Positions 22,501 to 36,251 of a stretch of DNA of 64,000 nt are shown here, in pieces (position 1 is the first letter of the stretch; every line of letters begins with the position of its first letter). The notes under the pieces are model-generated. The model was not told the origin of the DNA. It made no database searches and saw nothing but the letters and a program-made list of their open reading frames with translations. The stretch is from Hymenopus coronatus. Its lineage: Eukaryota; Arthropoda; Insecta; Mantodea; Hymenopodidae. Made by a program: the position numbers and the translations under genes. The DNA lies in assembly GCA_030762935.1 (NCBI GenBank), contig CM060880.1:17663001-17727000 (forward strand), written 5' to 3'.

Positions 22501-25500
22501 ATGCCGAGCCTCTCTCATTGTACATTATAACTCGAAGTGACACTTTACATTACGTCAACAACACACTTGCTGAGTAACTTACTCACTCTGTCTACCTCAG
22601 AAGTAGTCTGTGGTATACCACTATTGGCATGTTCATGGGAGGTAGGGAAAGAGAGGGTCCAGAACCATTTAGTCAATCTCAAAGATGCCCCTAGCACTTG
22701 TGCTGGGGAAAGTGCCTCTTCCGCTCCAACCACTCGGTGACAGCTGAAAGGTAACTTACCACCTGTGCCTGGGCGGAGTTAAAGATATTAATATCTTCAA
22801 CATCTGGTAATGGCTTTGTTATGTTAGTAATAATTCACAACAAACTTAGTAAGTTTGGGCTTGTTATAAAGCTTCCACACCATTACATTATTATCTTCCA
22901 TTTCTTTCAAATTAAATATTTTAGCAGTAGTTTTATAAATAGATTATTAACAAATGCCATTCACTGAAATTCACTCATTTTTTTTTTAAGAAAAAAAATA
23001 GTAAAAGTAATTAGGTGAAAATACATTCAGTTGTAAGATGTAAAACACAGAAATGAAAGAAAAACTCTCAGTTCTGCATAAATAATGTACAAATGAGTAT
23101 ATAGAATAAAAAAAGAAATTAGCCATATTATTTTAAGATGACAGACCTCAATGGTGACTTACAATGTCATAAGTACTTTAAGTCAAGATTTTAGATCAAT
23201 TAGTGTTAATTTAATTTTTTTGTTTTTTTCACACAAGCCGTATGTAGGACAGGAGTTGGATAGTTGAGTCAGTTGACGAATTTCATGTTGTGTGGACTTG
23301 TTGCCATGGTAGCTCAGTGGTAGAGCAACCAGCTAGAGACCAGGAAATCTGTGGTTCAAATCCTGGCTGTGGTATTGAATTTTTCACTCTGACTCTACCT
23401 ATCCAATGATAACTTTTTTTTTTTTTTTTTTTAAGTTTGATGTCCTTTAACCAGGTAGGTCATATCCTACGATGAATGAAATTGGTGAAATGATACTCAA
23501 ATGATCTCGGGGTTCATGGAGCTTAAAGTTACTCAACATTAATCTTCTCAGGAAAGGAAAAACCCCGAAAAAAACCTTATCTGGGTAACTCACCCTAAGT
23601 GAGATTCGAACTCACGATATTTTAAATGTGAGGCAGACATGCTACCACCACACTACCCAGGCAGGCTGATAACTTTTGTTTATAACATACCAGAACAACA
23701 ATGCAACTTTTAATATTGCGTGATTGTTAACCATGATGAGTGTGATATATCTTGTGCCACTTCTTGGGAATGTTTATAGAAGTGTGAAGAGCTTCAAGTC
23801 AGTCGTCTTTAAGCAGGAAAGAGAAAGTGATAAAGATTTGTTGTAGGCGCTGGTGAGACTGCCCACAAACCTGAACATGAAGGGACTCGTAGTGACTGAA
23901 GCTTACCGGGAAATGTTCATGAAGGCTGATGCTGCGTTCAGGTACCAGTTGGTGTTTGATCCAAAGAAACGCTGCTTGGTGCATCTTAATGAGCCAGAGG
24001 ATGAAGACAATGTGGGTGACCATGTAGGCAAGATGCTACCTCCAGAAACAGCATACCAACTTGCACTGGGCAACCTTGACCCCTTCACCCTGGAGAAGGT
24101 CGACAGCTTCAATCCAGACACAGACCTTGAGGTATGTGGCTTTGTGCAAACATATTTGAATCTTAGCAAGGTAAGGATATAGCTATGGTGTTTAGTTTCC
24201 ACTGCAATTAAACCTGGAGTTGTACCTCACTTATATGTTATGTTTATATTTAAATATAGTTTATTTATGCTAAGTTATGTATAAATGAATATGACCAGTG
24301 ATCAGCCCTGGCTCTTTACCAGTCATGCTCATGTTTTACTATAATTCCTTAATTCTAGTTTGTTAAAACATTTCTGTTTTGTTCTTTAATTCTGGTTACT
24401 GTCCATATCCATTTATTTTTCACTTTGTTTAAGTATTGTCCTATCTTATTACTATTTTTATAGAATATTTCAGTGACTTCTTGCCCAGAGGCCTCAGGTT
24501 CGATTTCTGACTGGGGTGGGGAATTTTTCTGTAACCAGAATTATCCTCTATTCCCCACTGGAAGTATTTATGTGAGAGTGAATGTGTGTGTGTTTGAGGA
24601 AAATAAAATGATTTAAACCCAACGTAAAAAACATACAGACGAGTTGTTTCTAATGTAAAGCCCCCGATATGACCTTAGATGTTAAAAGGGGCTATATAAA
24701 TCAAATAATAGAAGAAAAAAACACAGAACTCGGAAGTCAGAGATATGGAAGTTAACCTGTTTTAAAATATGATTGCAAAGCTGCCAACTTTTGCAGTTTG
24801 TGTAATGTGAACTAAAGCAGAACACAAAGTGATGCATGGAGGCTAATGAATTTGAAAGCATCCAAACAGGTATAGTATTGCCCATTATAGCGAGGTAGCG
24901 TTAACTCCATTCAGAAAATCTTAATGCACTAACTACAGAGAAGAAGCTGCATGATCGCAAATTTGAGAAAAATATTTTTGTTTAAAACAGAGTTTTTGTT
25001 AATGCAGGATTTTTAAAACGCTGTTTTAAATAGCATTATACCTATAGGACTTTTGTCTTTCTGAAAACATTAGTTAAAAGTCTGGTGTGTTCCATTCACA
25101 TGACTTTTTCTACTTCTCAGGAACAAATGATTGTTAAAAAGCTTATTCTTCTATCTATTTCATGCTACTCAAGATAAACATTAGCGGAAATGGTCTTATT
25201 ACTGCATAGAAAAGTCAGGCAATTAGAAACTTTTCTGTTATTGGGTTTACAATGGGAACCAAGCAACATAATAAAGGTTTGGAGAAAGCTTTAAAAACAA
25301 ACCAACATCCTGTAACTTCTACCACTCATTGTGTATAACAATAAATAGTCATCTATCCATTCAGCTCACATGACCAAGCAGAAGCAGATAATGTACTATG
25401 GTAAAGTTTGTTAAAAAGTCTTTATAGTATGTGGAATACTGTGAAGTGTTAATATAAGCTATTTATTTTATATTTTATGTAAATATTTATAGTTATGGAA

Positions 25501-28500
25501 GGATAAGCTTGGAAGAGACAAAATGTTTGTAAACTAAGAATAAATGCAAAATAATACTATTAACAAATGTGTATTCCCCATTCTTATCTTCACCAAGTTT
25601 TCCATTCAAACATAAAAGGCACTTAATTCACAAAATTCTATATGTTTTTCATACTCTCTATCAACTGACTTGCTTTGCTCTGTCTAATTTCTCTAATGTT
25701 TAAGTACTCATCCGGTTATATCTGCCAATTTCATCCCTTTCCCCAATCCTAATATTAACCCTTAATTGCATGATTTATTTTGCTACATATGCTGTTCTTC
25801 CTCTAATTTGCAAACTGGTATTTTTATCACTTTCACTGGCATCACAACTGAAGCGACTTAAATAGCCGTGATCATTAGTGTGATATGTAATGGACTGGCT
25901 ATCCATTCAAAGCCGAACGTTGCAGAGTTTGGGTCCCAACAACTGCAGTCAAATGTGCCTGTGGTAAAGGATGGGGAGGGCCCAATAAAATAACCGGTGT
26001 GATAGCACATTTTGATGCTGACAGGGTTATATTTTACTGTAGTTGCAGGGATTTTGCTCTTCTGTATTACAAAAAGCACTACAGTTTTATTGCAAAACTA
26101 TTAATAATTGTACAATATAAAACAACTTAATTAGCCTAATTTTATTGCTGAAGATTAGTGTAATACAAAATTAGAAACAAGTCCTCTAATAATACTAAAA
26201 GATTTGATTAATCATCTTTGTTGCATATGTGCAACACCATGCAATTAAGGGTTAAGGTCTCCCATTAATTTAACTTCAGCGTGTTCTTCTATTAGACTTG
26301 CACCAAGACAATAAAGAATGATTTCATAACATTTAAATTTGTTTAACTTCTTATGTCCAGCATGAATGCCACGCAGCTCATTTTGTTTAGTGCTAGCATG
26401 CTGTGGGTTTATTGTTAATGAACTCCAGACATCTTTCTACTCTAACATTAAACCTTGATATTTTCAGGAAGGAGTGGTGGCAGCACAGTCGAGTATCTGG
26501 GTCAAGGGAGGAGGGTACAAGCCTGCTATGAAAGTGTCTCGACCTGCTCCCATGTTTGAGATGCATCGACCTTCCACCAAGGGTAAAATAGTAGAGTTGT
26601 CATCCAATTCTCTGCTGATCCCAAAGAAGAGAAATCTGGAAGGTGAGGTGACGAGATAGATTTGACATAGATTTATACAATTTCCCATCAAAAGATTTGA
26701 AATAATAAAACTTTCAAGGGCCCATTTTCATTTTGATGTTGCAGATTTAGCTGGAATTTTTGTGAGTAAAATAGATCAAAAATACAAAGACCCTGTCTTG
26801 CCTTTCTCTCCCATAGCTCCAAGTTTGACAAGAAAAATATTATTTACCAATTAGAATGATTCACTAATAATCTGTATAAAAACCATTAAATAAGAGAACT
26901 TACAAAACGTGCAATTTTTGTCTCTTCAGAAGTTTTTCTTGGAAATTAAAAATTTGGATAAAGTGTAGGACACAGGCCATGTATAGGACAGAAGTTAGAT
27001 AGGTAGAATCAGTCTGAAAAGTTCAATGCTATATCTAGAATATGAGATCCATGGTTCAGTTATGTGTATAAAGCCCAAAATTCGGGACTTTAATTGCAAC
27101 GGTTGTGTAATAGTTCATAAGAATTTTTTCTGCAAATCGACATAAATTGTTGACTAGCTGGAGAAATTATTTAAAACAGTGGGCAGCATCAGAGCAAACA
27201 TTGTTCTTGGAGTTCAAAAATAAGTTTGTATCATAACAAGATGCTCATTAATGAAACCATCCTGCAAGTACTAAACAGTTGTAGACCTATGTCATGCATG
27301 AATTTGTTGATGATATAAAGAGCAGAATGTTTTGTTTGCCTGTTGCTTGTAATATGTGTGAGTGATTTTCTTTTCTTTTTCCTTTTTTTACTTTCTCTAT
27401 ACGTACAATGTAAATAGTGTATAGAGAAAGTATTGTATTCCACCCAAAAATTGATTTCCTTGGAAATATATGTTTTAGGACCCCCTGAATTAAAAAAAAA
27501 TCTGATGTGTTCCATTCACATGACTTTCTCTATATCTCTGCAACAAATTATTGTTAAAAAGCTTATGCTTCTATTTACTTCATGCTAATTGAGAAAAAGA
27601 ATGTCAGAAATAGTCTTATTACTTGCTTCCTTTTAAGTAGAATCGAAATAAGGGAGTACCATAGGTTAAAGTGATAGTCAAAGGCTGGTTGCAATGTGAC
27701 GGAAGTTCCTTTGTTTGCATGGACAGGAGTTGACAAATTCCTGTATGAGAAAATATAAGCTTTTGAAAGGTGAAATCAAAAACAATAACTAAAAAATTAT
27801 CAACTCCACGAAAAAACTTGTATAACATAAATTGTGTGTTTTAACATGCTCTACATTTTCTGTGTAATAAGTTTTGGTCTATCTCTTACCATTTAGCAGT
27901 TAAGCAAAATTTGGCAAAGTTCATCCAGAATAAAGAGGTCTTCAGAGGCTATTCCCAGAAAATTCAATATATACATTTTATTTGGTGCGTAAATGTCAGT
28001 AATATATGGGATTTTAATCAAAATCGTTAGAGCCACTTTTTAGAAAATCAAAATTTTTGAAAAAAGTTCCATGTAAAGGGTAGTTTGGGGTGGGGGGATT
28101 TTCTTGAAAATCTTCGTGTCGCATCCTTGGAAGATACCAGACTTAAATACCATGTTTGGTTTTTAACAGTCTTTTTGTTTTTGAGCAATACTGCCCACAT
28201 ACACACAGACACACACAAGGACATGTTTCTAAAAATGCTTTTTTTGGATTCAGGGGGTCTCAAAACATATATTTCCGTTGAAATCTTGGTATCAAATTTT
28301 TGGGTACATAGTGCGTATAGAGAAAGTAAAAAGCATTTTCAGAAAAAGGTCTTTTTGTGTGTGTGTGTGTGTCTGTCTGTGGACAGCATAGCTCAAAAAC
28401 AAAAAGGCAGTTAAACACCAAACTTGGTATTTAAGTTTGGTATCTTCCAAGGATGCGACACAAAATTTGTAAGAAAATCCCACCGCCCCCAACTACCCTT

Positions 28501-31500
28501 TACATGGAATTTTTTCAAAAATGTTGATTTTCTCAAAAATGGCTATAACAATTTTGATTAAAATATTGTATGTTAAAGATATTTGCCTCACAAAATCTTT
28601 AATTTTCTGGGATTATTCTCTGAGGACTACTTTATTCTGGATGAATCTTATGGAATTTGGATAACTGCTAAACCATAAGAGGTGGACAAAAACTTACCAC
28701 ACAAAAAATATAGATCACGTTATAACACACACTTTATGTTATATAAATTTTTTTCGTGGAGTTGATCATTTTTTAGATATTCCTTGTTATTGGTTTCAGC
28801 TTTAAAAAACATACTTTTCTCATACAGAAATTTGTCAACTGCTGTCCATACAAACAAAGGAACTTCAGTCACATAGCAACCAGCTTTTGACTATCACTTT
28901 AACTTATGGTACTCCCTTATTTCGGTTCTACTTACAAGGAAGCAATACTATGACTATTTCTACTAATTTTTTCTCGATTAGTGTGAAGTAAATAGAAGCA
29001 TAAGCTTTTTAACAATAATTTGTTGCAGATGTAGAGACAGTCATGTGAATGGAACACTTCATAGAGCTTAGAATCACTTAGCATCCATCTATTTCAGTAT
29101 CAGTTTAATTTGAAATCATTTTTGTTTAATAATGTTTCATGATTAATGTAATACAAATAGAAGAATCACTTTGCATTGGTAGAATCTTTTTTTGTGCATT
29201 GTATATCAGATTTTTACTCTCTCTCTCTCTGTTGTCCTTCTTGGTCTGGGGGTAACATATTAGCCTCTGGTTTCCAAAGTCGCAGGTTCAAACCTGGTGA
29301 TGGGATTTTTTTGAACATAAAAATCCTTAGTATGACTTCCTTCACAAGGATAGTACAGCCATTAGTTCTGTGTCATAGATTTATGGGATATAAAAAAAAA
29401 TCAAGCTTCAAGAGGCCTATGATCAAATCTTTCACACCCAACAAAGAGTGGGATGCTGAGAAGTTAAAGATCGTTCATAAAAAATACTCAATTTGCTTTC
29501 TCTGCAAGTAATTGGAAGAAATATTGTATTCTTCCCAAAAATCCAATATAAAAATGTCACTACAAATATATGTTTGACTCCTAAAATCCTCAAAATATTT
29601 CTGTGGGGAAGCAAGGGCAGTAGGGAAGAAGAGAGAGCCTACCTGCTGTCTTTCCACAGTGTTGTCAACCAAAGAAAATTTCTTTCTTTGAAGCCCTTGG
29701 CTATTGTGATGAGTAGGTTACCTATTTATCACAAATTATCTGTTTGTAACTAGTTTATCAAAGAATGGGCATAGAAAATGGTGTAAATGCAGCAAATAAG
29801 ATTTTTTGAAATTCAGGATCAGAATTACCGCATTATATATATTTTTTGTTTGATGTTTATATAAAATACAGATTTGATATAGAAAGAAGTTTGGTATAAG
29901 TGTTGTATTAGCCTGCCTGGGTAGTGTGGTGGTAGCGTGTCTGCCTCACATTCAACAGGTCGTGAGTTCGAATCTCACGTGAGTTATGCAGATAAGGTTT
30001 TTTTTTCGGGGTTTTCCTTTATCTTGAGAAGGAGAATGTTGATTAACTTTAAGCTCCATGGATCCCGAGATCATTTGACCATCATTTCACCAATTTCATT
30101 CATCGTCCGATATGACCAAGTAGGTTAAAGGAAGTTAAGCTAAAAAATAAAAAAAAAAAAGTGCTGTATTAATTTGTTACAGAGGACAAGGAGGAATGCA
30201 CTGAAGCTGATATGGAATCTTTGTACTCAATGAAGAAGCAATGCATTGAAGAATCAGCAGAAAAGGAAAACAGGTAGTTATTCTAAACCAGTAAATATCG
30301 CCATGAAGCAGTTTAAGGCTGATTCACAACAACCGAGAATGATAAGCAGAAGAACAAAAAAGCTGAAATACGTGTATCTTAATGGAAACTGATGGGGAAA
30401 GCTTTCTCAGTCCTCTGCGAACTTGGTCAAGCTTTAACTTTCTACAGGATGTTAGATCTATATTGTGCATATTAGACTCTTTACTGTGGAGATTATTATA
30501 TTCAGCCAGACATGAAGCAGCCACTAGATATAACTTTAGTTACAATTCTTTCGAATCTTGACACTGGCTAACTCACATAATGTTGGCTGGATTAAGGCAG
30601 GTGAAAAGATATCATTAATCAGATAAGGTAATGCATCAGCGACATTTGACATAACTTATTGAAATTTATTTTAGTTATTATACACAATAATAGTGATATT
30701 TTTGCCATGCATCAATATTCTAGCTTATATTGTTATTTAAATAATACTTTTTATTGTCTAAATTTAGTTTTAATAAAAATGAGCCATGTGATGCATTTTT
30801 AAAAATATTCACATTAAAAAATCCAGGGCAGTGTCTTGGCCGAGTGGTTAGACGGCTCATCTCCCATTCAGGCAGCCTGGGTTTGATCCCAAGTACCCAC
30901 ATGTGGGATTCGTGATGGACAAAGTGGCATCTGGGCAGGTTATCTCAGGATTCTTCAGTTTCCCCCACCACTCATTCCACCACTTGCTCCATCATCACCT
31001 TTCCTATGATCCATTTCGTTGAGTTGTGAGTAATCTGTTGCTCTTTTAGCACACACCTAAGCTGGAACAGCCTATTCTAGCCATACCAAATGCCATGTAT
31101 TTATTAATAGCTAACAGTAAAGCTGTTTGTTGTCTCAGTTAATTTCTATGGGATTTTGTTGTTTTTGTAGCTTTTGTTATTTTTTTTCAGGCATTAGCCA
31201 ACATATAGAAAACTAACAAGAGATTATTGTCACATTTATGTCACAGATTGAGCTGCAATTTTTTATAGTAAAAATACATTGAAAATAAAATTAGCAATTT
31301 CTTTAGCTTTCCCTCGCAGAGGGTTCCTATCCAATGGAAAAATATTTTAAAGTTTTACGTGTAGCAACTGACTTTAGGTCTGTCTTCCACTCAACAAATG
31401 TGCTTGATAATTAAATTTAGCCACAGCAAGGATACAAGTATCTGTGTGCAAGACTTCACTTTACAATAAAGAGTTCTTTTAGGGAATAGAATATCACTCG

Positions 31501-32948
31501 AAGACATGTTTCATTTTTTGCTTTCTCTATACTTATTATGTGCGTAATGTATAGAGAAGGTATTGCACTCTACCCAAAAATTTGATACCGAGATTTCACT
31601 GGAAATATATGTTTTAGGATCCCCTGTATAAAAAAAAAAAGCATTTTCAGAAAAAGGTCTGTGTGTGTCCGTGATCTGTGAACATGATAACTCAAAACGA
31701 AAAGTAGTAAAATACCAAACTTGGTATTTAAGTTTAGTATCTTCCAGAGATGCGACATAAAGATTTTGAGAAAAATCTCCCCACACCAAACTACCCTTTA
31801 CATGGAATTTTTTTCGAAAATGTTTATTTTTTTCAAAAATGGCTCTAATGATTTTGATTAAAATAACATATATTAAAGATATTTACTTGACAAATAAAAT
31901 GTATATCTTGAATTTACTGGGAATAGCCTCAGAAGACTACTTTATTCTGAATACATTTTATGGAATTTTGCATAATTGCTAAACTGTAGCAGATGGACAA
32001 AAACTTAACAAACAAAAAATGTAGAGCACTTTGAAACACACAATTTATGTTATATGTATTTTTTTTCGTGGGGTTGATCATTTTTTAGATATCCCTTGTT
32101 TTTGGTTTCAGTTTTAAAAACTTACACTTTTCCCATACAGGAATTGTCAACTCCTGTCCATACAAACAATGGAACTTCAATCACATAGCAACCAGCTTTT
32201 GACTATCACTTTAACCTATGGTACTCCTTTATTTTGCTTCTATTTACAAGGAAGCAAGTAATAAGAATTTCTGCTAATTTTTTTTGATTAGCATGAAGTA
32301 AATAGAAGTATAAGCTTTTTAACAATAATTTGTTGCAGAGATGTAGGGAAAGTCATGTGAATGGAACACATCAGATTTTTTTCCCTAGTGATTGGTACTT
32401 CCAAGTAAAACAGATAAAAATTGCTCATCTCTCTTTAGCATGTATGTACAATGTATATAGTAGGTAGAAATGGGTTGTATTCCACCCAAAAATTTGATAC
32501 AGAGATTCACCAGAAATACATGTTTTGACACCCTCTTGATAGAAACAATTTTTTTAGAAAAATGTCCATGTACGTGCGTGCGTGTGTACACAACATAGTT
32601 CAAAAACGAAAAGTTGGTTGAATACCAAATTTATTATCAGTATCTTCCAAGGATGTGACAAAGTTTTTCAAAAAAATCCCCCCCCCAACCCCATCTGCCG
32701 TTTACAAGGAATATTTTTCAGATTCTTTTATTTTCTCAAAAATGATTCTTAACAATTTTCATTAAAATGCCATATTTTAAAGATATTTTTATGACAAACA
32801 AATGTATAACTTGAATTTTCTAGGAATAACCTCTCAAGACCTCTTCATTCTGGATGACTTTGGCTGATACATAACTGGTAAACCACAAGAGACAGACAAA
32901 AACTTACTACACAAAAAATGTAATGTCATTAAAACACACAATTTATTT

Positions 32949-32990
<42 letters not shown>

Positions 32991-35900
32991 TTGGTAGAGC
33001 TAACCTTTTCCGAAATATCCCTTGTTATTGCTTTCAGTTTTAAACTTCTTAAATTTTTTCAAGCAGGAACTTTCATTTTGTCTCTTCTGTTTTACTCCTA
33101 TCACTTTATATATTATGTTTTCCCTTATTCTCCTGCTGCTTACAAAGAAGCAAGTAATAAGATATTTCTGGTAATGTTTATCTTGATTAACATGATGTAG
33201 ATAAAAGAATAATCTTTTGTAACAAAAGTTTGTTTGTGGAACAGCTAGAGAAAGTTAGGTGAATGGAACACATCAGATTTTTTTTCTTGTCAAACTTCGG
33301 TCTATGGGAGAGAAAGCCAAGGCACAAGTATTTTAATTTTTGATGTATATGTTTTCACTAAAAAAATCCCAGCTTGATCTGTTATATCAATGTGACCAAG
33401 GCCCCTTATAAGTGATAATTTTATTAGAAGCACCAGCACTCAAATGTGCGATATCTTCCAGTTTTAGTTTCTCCAGTTTTAATAGAGAACTCTAGCTGCT
33501 GTTTCATTTACAGTCACCTTGAGTAACTTCCACAGTGAAGAGTTTAATGTACAGAATATAGATCTTGTGTGCTATTCCCAGGAACAAGAAAGTTAAAATT
33601 TGGCCAAGTTTTCTTTCCTGTCTCCTGGAACTGGGAAAGCTTCCCATTAATTGTGAAGGCTCACATTTTAATACATGTATTTTAATTCTTGTTCTGGTTT
33701 CCATTCTTGGTTATTAAAAATAACCTTTCAGTTAATAAAAGGGTTAAATATACACACACTCACTTATTTATTGGGTAGGACAATGTTTCACGGAACCTTT
33801 GCCTGCATCCTCAGCTGTTGAGCCACTATTGCTGGAATCTCTTGCTGTTGGTGCTGTTGTGCTGTCATCTGGTGGAAGGGCGATGAGGTTAAATAAGCAA
33901 TCCATTGGGATAAAAATCTTTTCCTGCACTGTTAACACAAATGGATTGGATAATTCTTTTAATAATTTTATCTCTGGGTTAATTTCATGGTTGGTTGCAC
34001 ACCATTTCTGGCACCACAACCATGAAATTAAACAAAATATAAAATTATTAAAAGAATTATCCAATCCATTTGAGTTAACAGCTTGGGAAAAGATTTTTAT
34101 CCTAAAACGTTGCCACACAGCCATGAATTTTGAGCTTCCCCCCATGGATTGCTTATTCAACCTCGACGCCCTTCCACCAGATGACAGCATAAACAGTACA
34201 ACAGCACCAACAGCAACAGATTCCAGAAGTAGTGGTTCAACAGCTGAGGATGCGGGCAAAGGTTCCGCAAAACATTGTCCTACCCAATAAATAAGTGAGT
34301 GTGTGTGTATATTATTAATTAGATATGCCTTTACTGTAGCTTCATAATTTACATGTAAGCTTTCAATTGCTAATAAATTTAATTTCTAAATGAATGTTTT
34401 CTGTTCAGTCCACAGAAATCACCAAATACTGAGAATGTAGTCACATCCCCAGTTTTATTGACAGGCAAGAAGACACAGAAAAATCCATTCTTAAAGCAAC
34501 TACAAACAAAAGAACCAGAAATGAAGTGGGACGCTATGAATAGAAAACCTGGAGCACTGAGCAAATTTTGTCAAGCCAAGCGTACTGAAATAGACAAGTC
34601 TGTTATAGTACAGAGTAGGTTAGTAATGATTCATAGCGTATGTTACATAGAGCACTTATAACATAGCACCAACCTAGAGTAAGTTCTACTTATGCAGTAA
34701 ACTACTACAAAAGTTAACACGTGGAAACTTCTTCCGTCTTACTGTCATGAAGTAAATAATAATGATAATAATAACTATAACATTAATAATAATTATGATA
34801 GATGGCAGTGTCTATGCAAGGGTGGCATTCAGTGGAAATATTTGATGCTCACATATGTGAATATTAAAATTGTTCAGTAGATCCTTTCCAGGAACTTATG
34901 GAAGTCATGGTGATTAGGTTTAAGGTAGACTTAGTTAGATGTAGAGTACTTAGCTAGTCATCATAATTTAGAGACAGTGTACATATAGTTATACAGTTGG
35001 TATAATTTATTGAAAAAAAGATTTTGGCAATATTGGTTAACTGATATAAGATGGATAATTGGTTACATTGCATTTTTTTAGTATGGCTACTTGAGCAGAA
35101 ATAAATAAAATTATAAACCTTAAGTCATGTTAAAGTAATGTTCTCCGGCAAGAAAACACAGTTAAAAGTGATTTTAAATACAAATTTGATATATAAAAAA
35201 AATTATGCATCACATGTTTGAAAGAAGAGCCACACTGCATATTTAAATCCATGTTGCTTAATTACTCTTCTCTGCGTTGCCCTCTTGTATGGAAATTTAT
35301 TTTCATCTGCAAATGAACAAGCTATTTCTTGTAAGTTAGAAAGGATACCTTTTGAAAACAGTCTGTAGATTACCAGATGAATGGCATTGCTAAATAAAAG
35401 TATCAATTCAAATCTTTTTATTTTAATTATTGGCTTCTGTAGTTTTTGGGTACCATTTTATGATTTTCTGTCTCTCTGACCAAACTCAATGTTTTTTTTT
35501 TCTTTTCTTGATTGGGACCTCCATGTAATTTATTTTTAACAGCATAGTCATAAGTGCTGCAAACTAATTTTTGAGGCAGTAGTTAAGACTTGAGAGTAGT
35601 GACCATATTTATCTGAGTACAAGACAATGGTTTTCTCCAAAATATTAATGTTCAGAACTGGAGGGTCATCTTGCATTTGTAATATATGTTTTCCGAAAAC
35701 AATGCAGGGAAAAAGTATGTTTCAAAGTTCGCAAGTACAGCAGCAGCGAAGCTTGGGGGGGGGATGGTGTAGATTACTGCCAAGGTCGCGACGTATGCAG
35801 CAGATTTTGTGCATATCATATCGCGCCAAAAATTAGTTATCAGTAATGTCAGCATACTCATTGGAAAAAAGATTACTGTCCGAGACTAAAATAAATTTAG

Positions 35901-36219
35901 AGGACTTGTTTTCATTTTAGTGGCTGCACATAATATTATATCGGAAGCCAACGGTAAAGCAGAAAGAGAGCCACACAATATACCAGTACATTTTTTATTT
36001 CCCCTCTGCCTCTGTGCCACCCACAATGTAAATTTACGCGCATATTCAAATTATGTAAACTGTTTTATGACATTTTATATTAAGTACGTTGTTATAATAG
36101 AAGACCATGTAAGACCATTTCTGCTAATGTTTATCTAGATTAGCATGATGTAGATAAAAGAATAATCATTTGTTTGTGAAATAGCAAGAGAAGGTTATAT
36201 GATTGGAACACATCAGATA

Positions 36220-36251
<32 letters not shown>

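Noticed and set aside
23298..23370. Possible functional tRNA gene (A and B boxes well spaced)
   Set aside because: Acceptor stem halves do not pair, and the same unit recurs at 46680-46800 on the other strand with SINE-like flanks.
28085..28492. Proline/histidine-rich frames in the ~840 bp repeat
   Set aside because: Similar frames appear in other copies only over short stretches with stops and come from CA/TG microsatellites and the internal palindrome.
30829..30905. Possible tRNA(Leu) or tRNA(Ser) gene
   Set aside because: Head resembles a tRNA, but it continues into a repeated body and a second copy exists at 36766-36990; treated as a SINE.
33768..34290. Two overlapping 163-codon frames on opposite strands with similar sequence
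   Set aside because: The similarity is produced by the palindrome; both are PLE C-terminal fragments rather than an overlapping gene pair.
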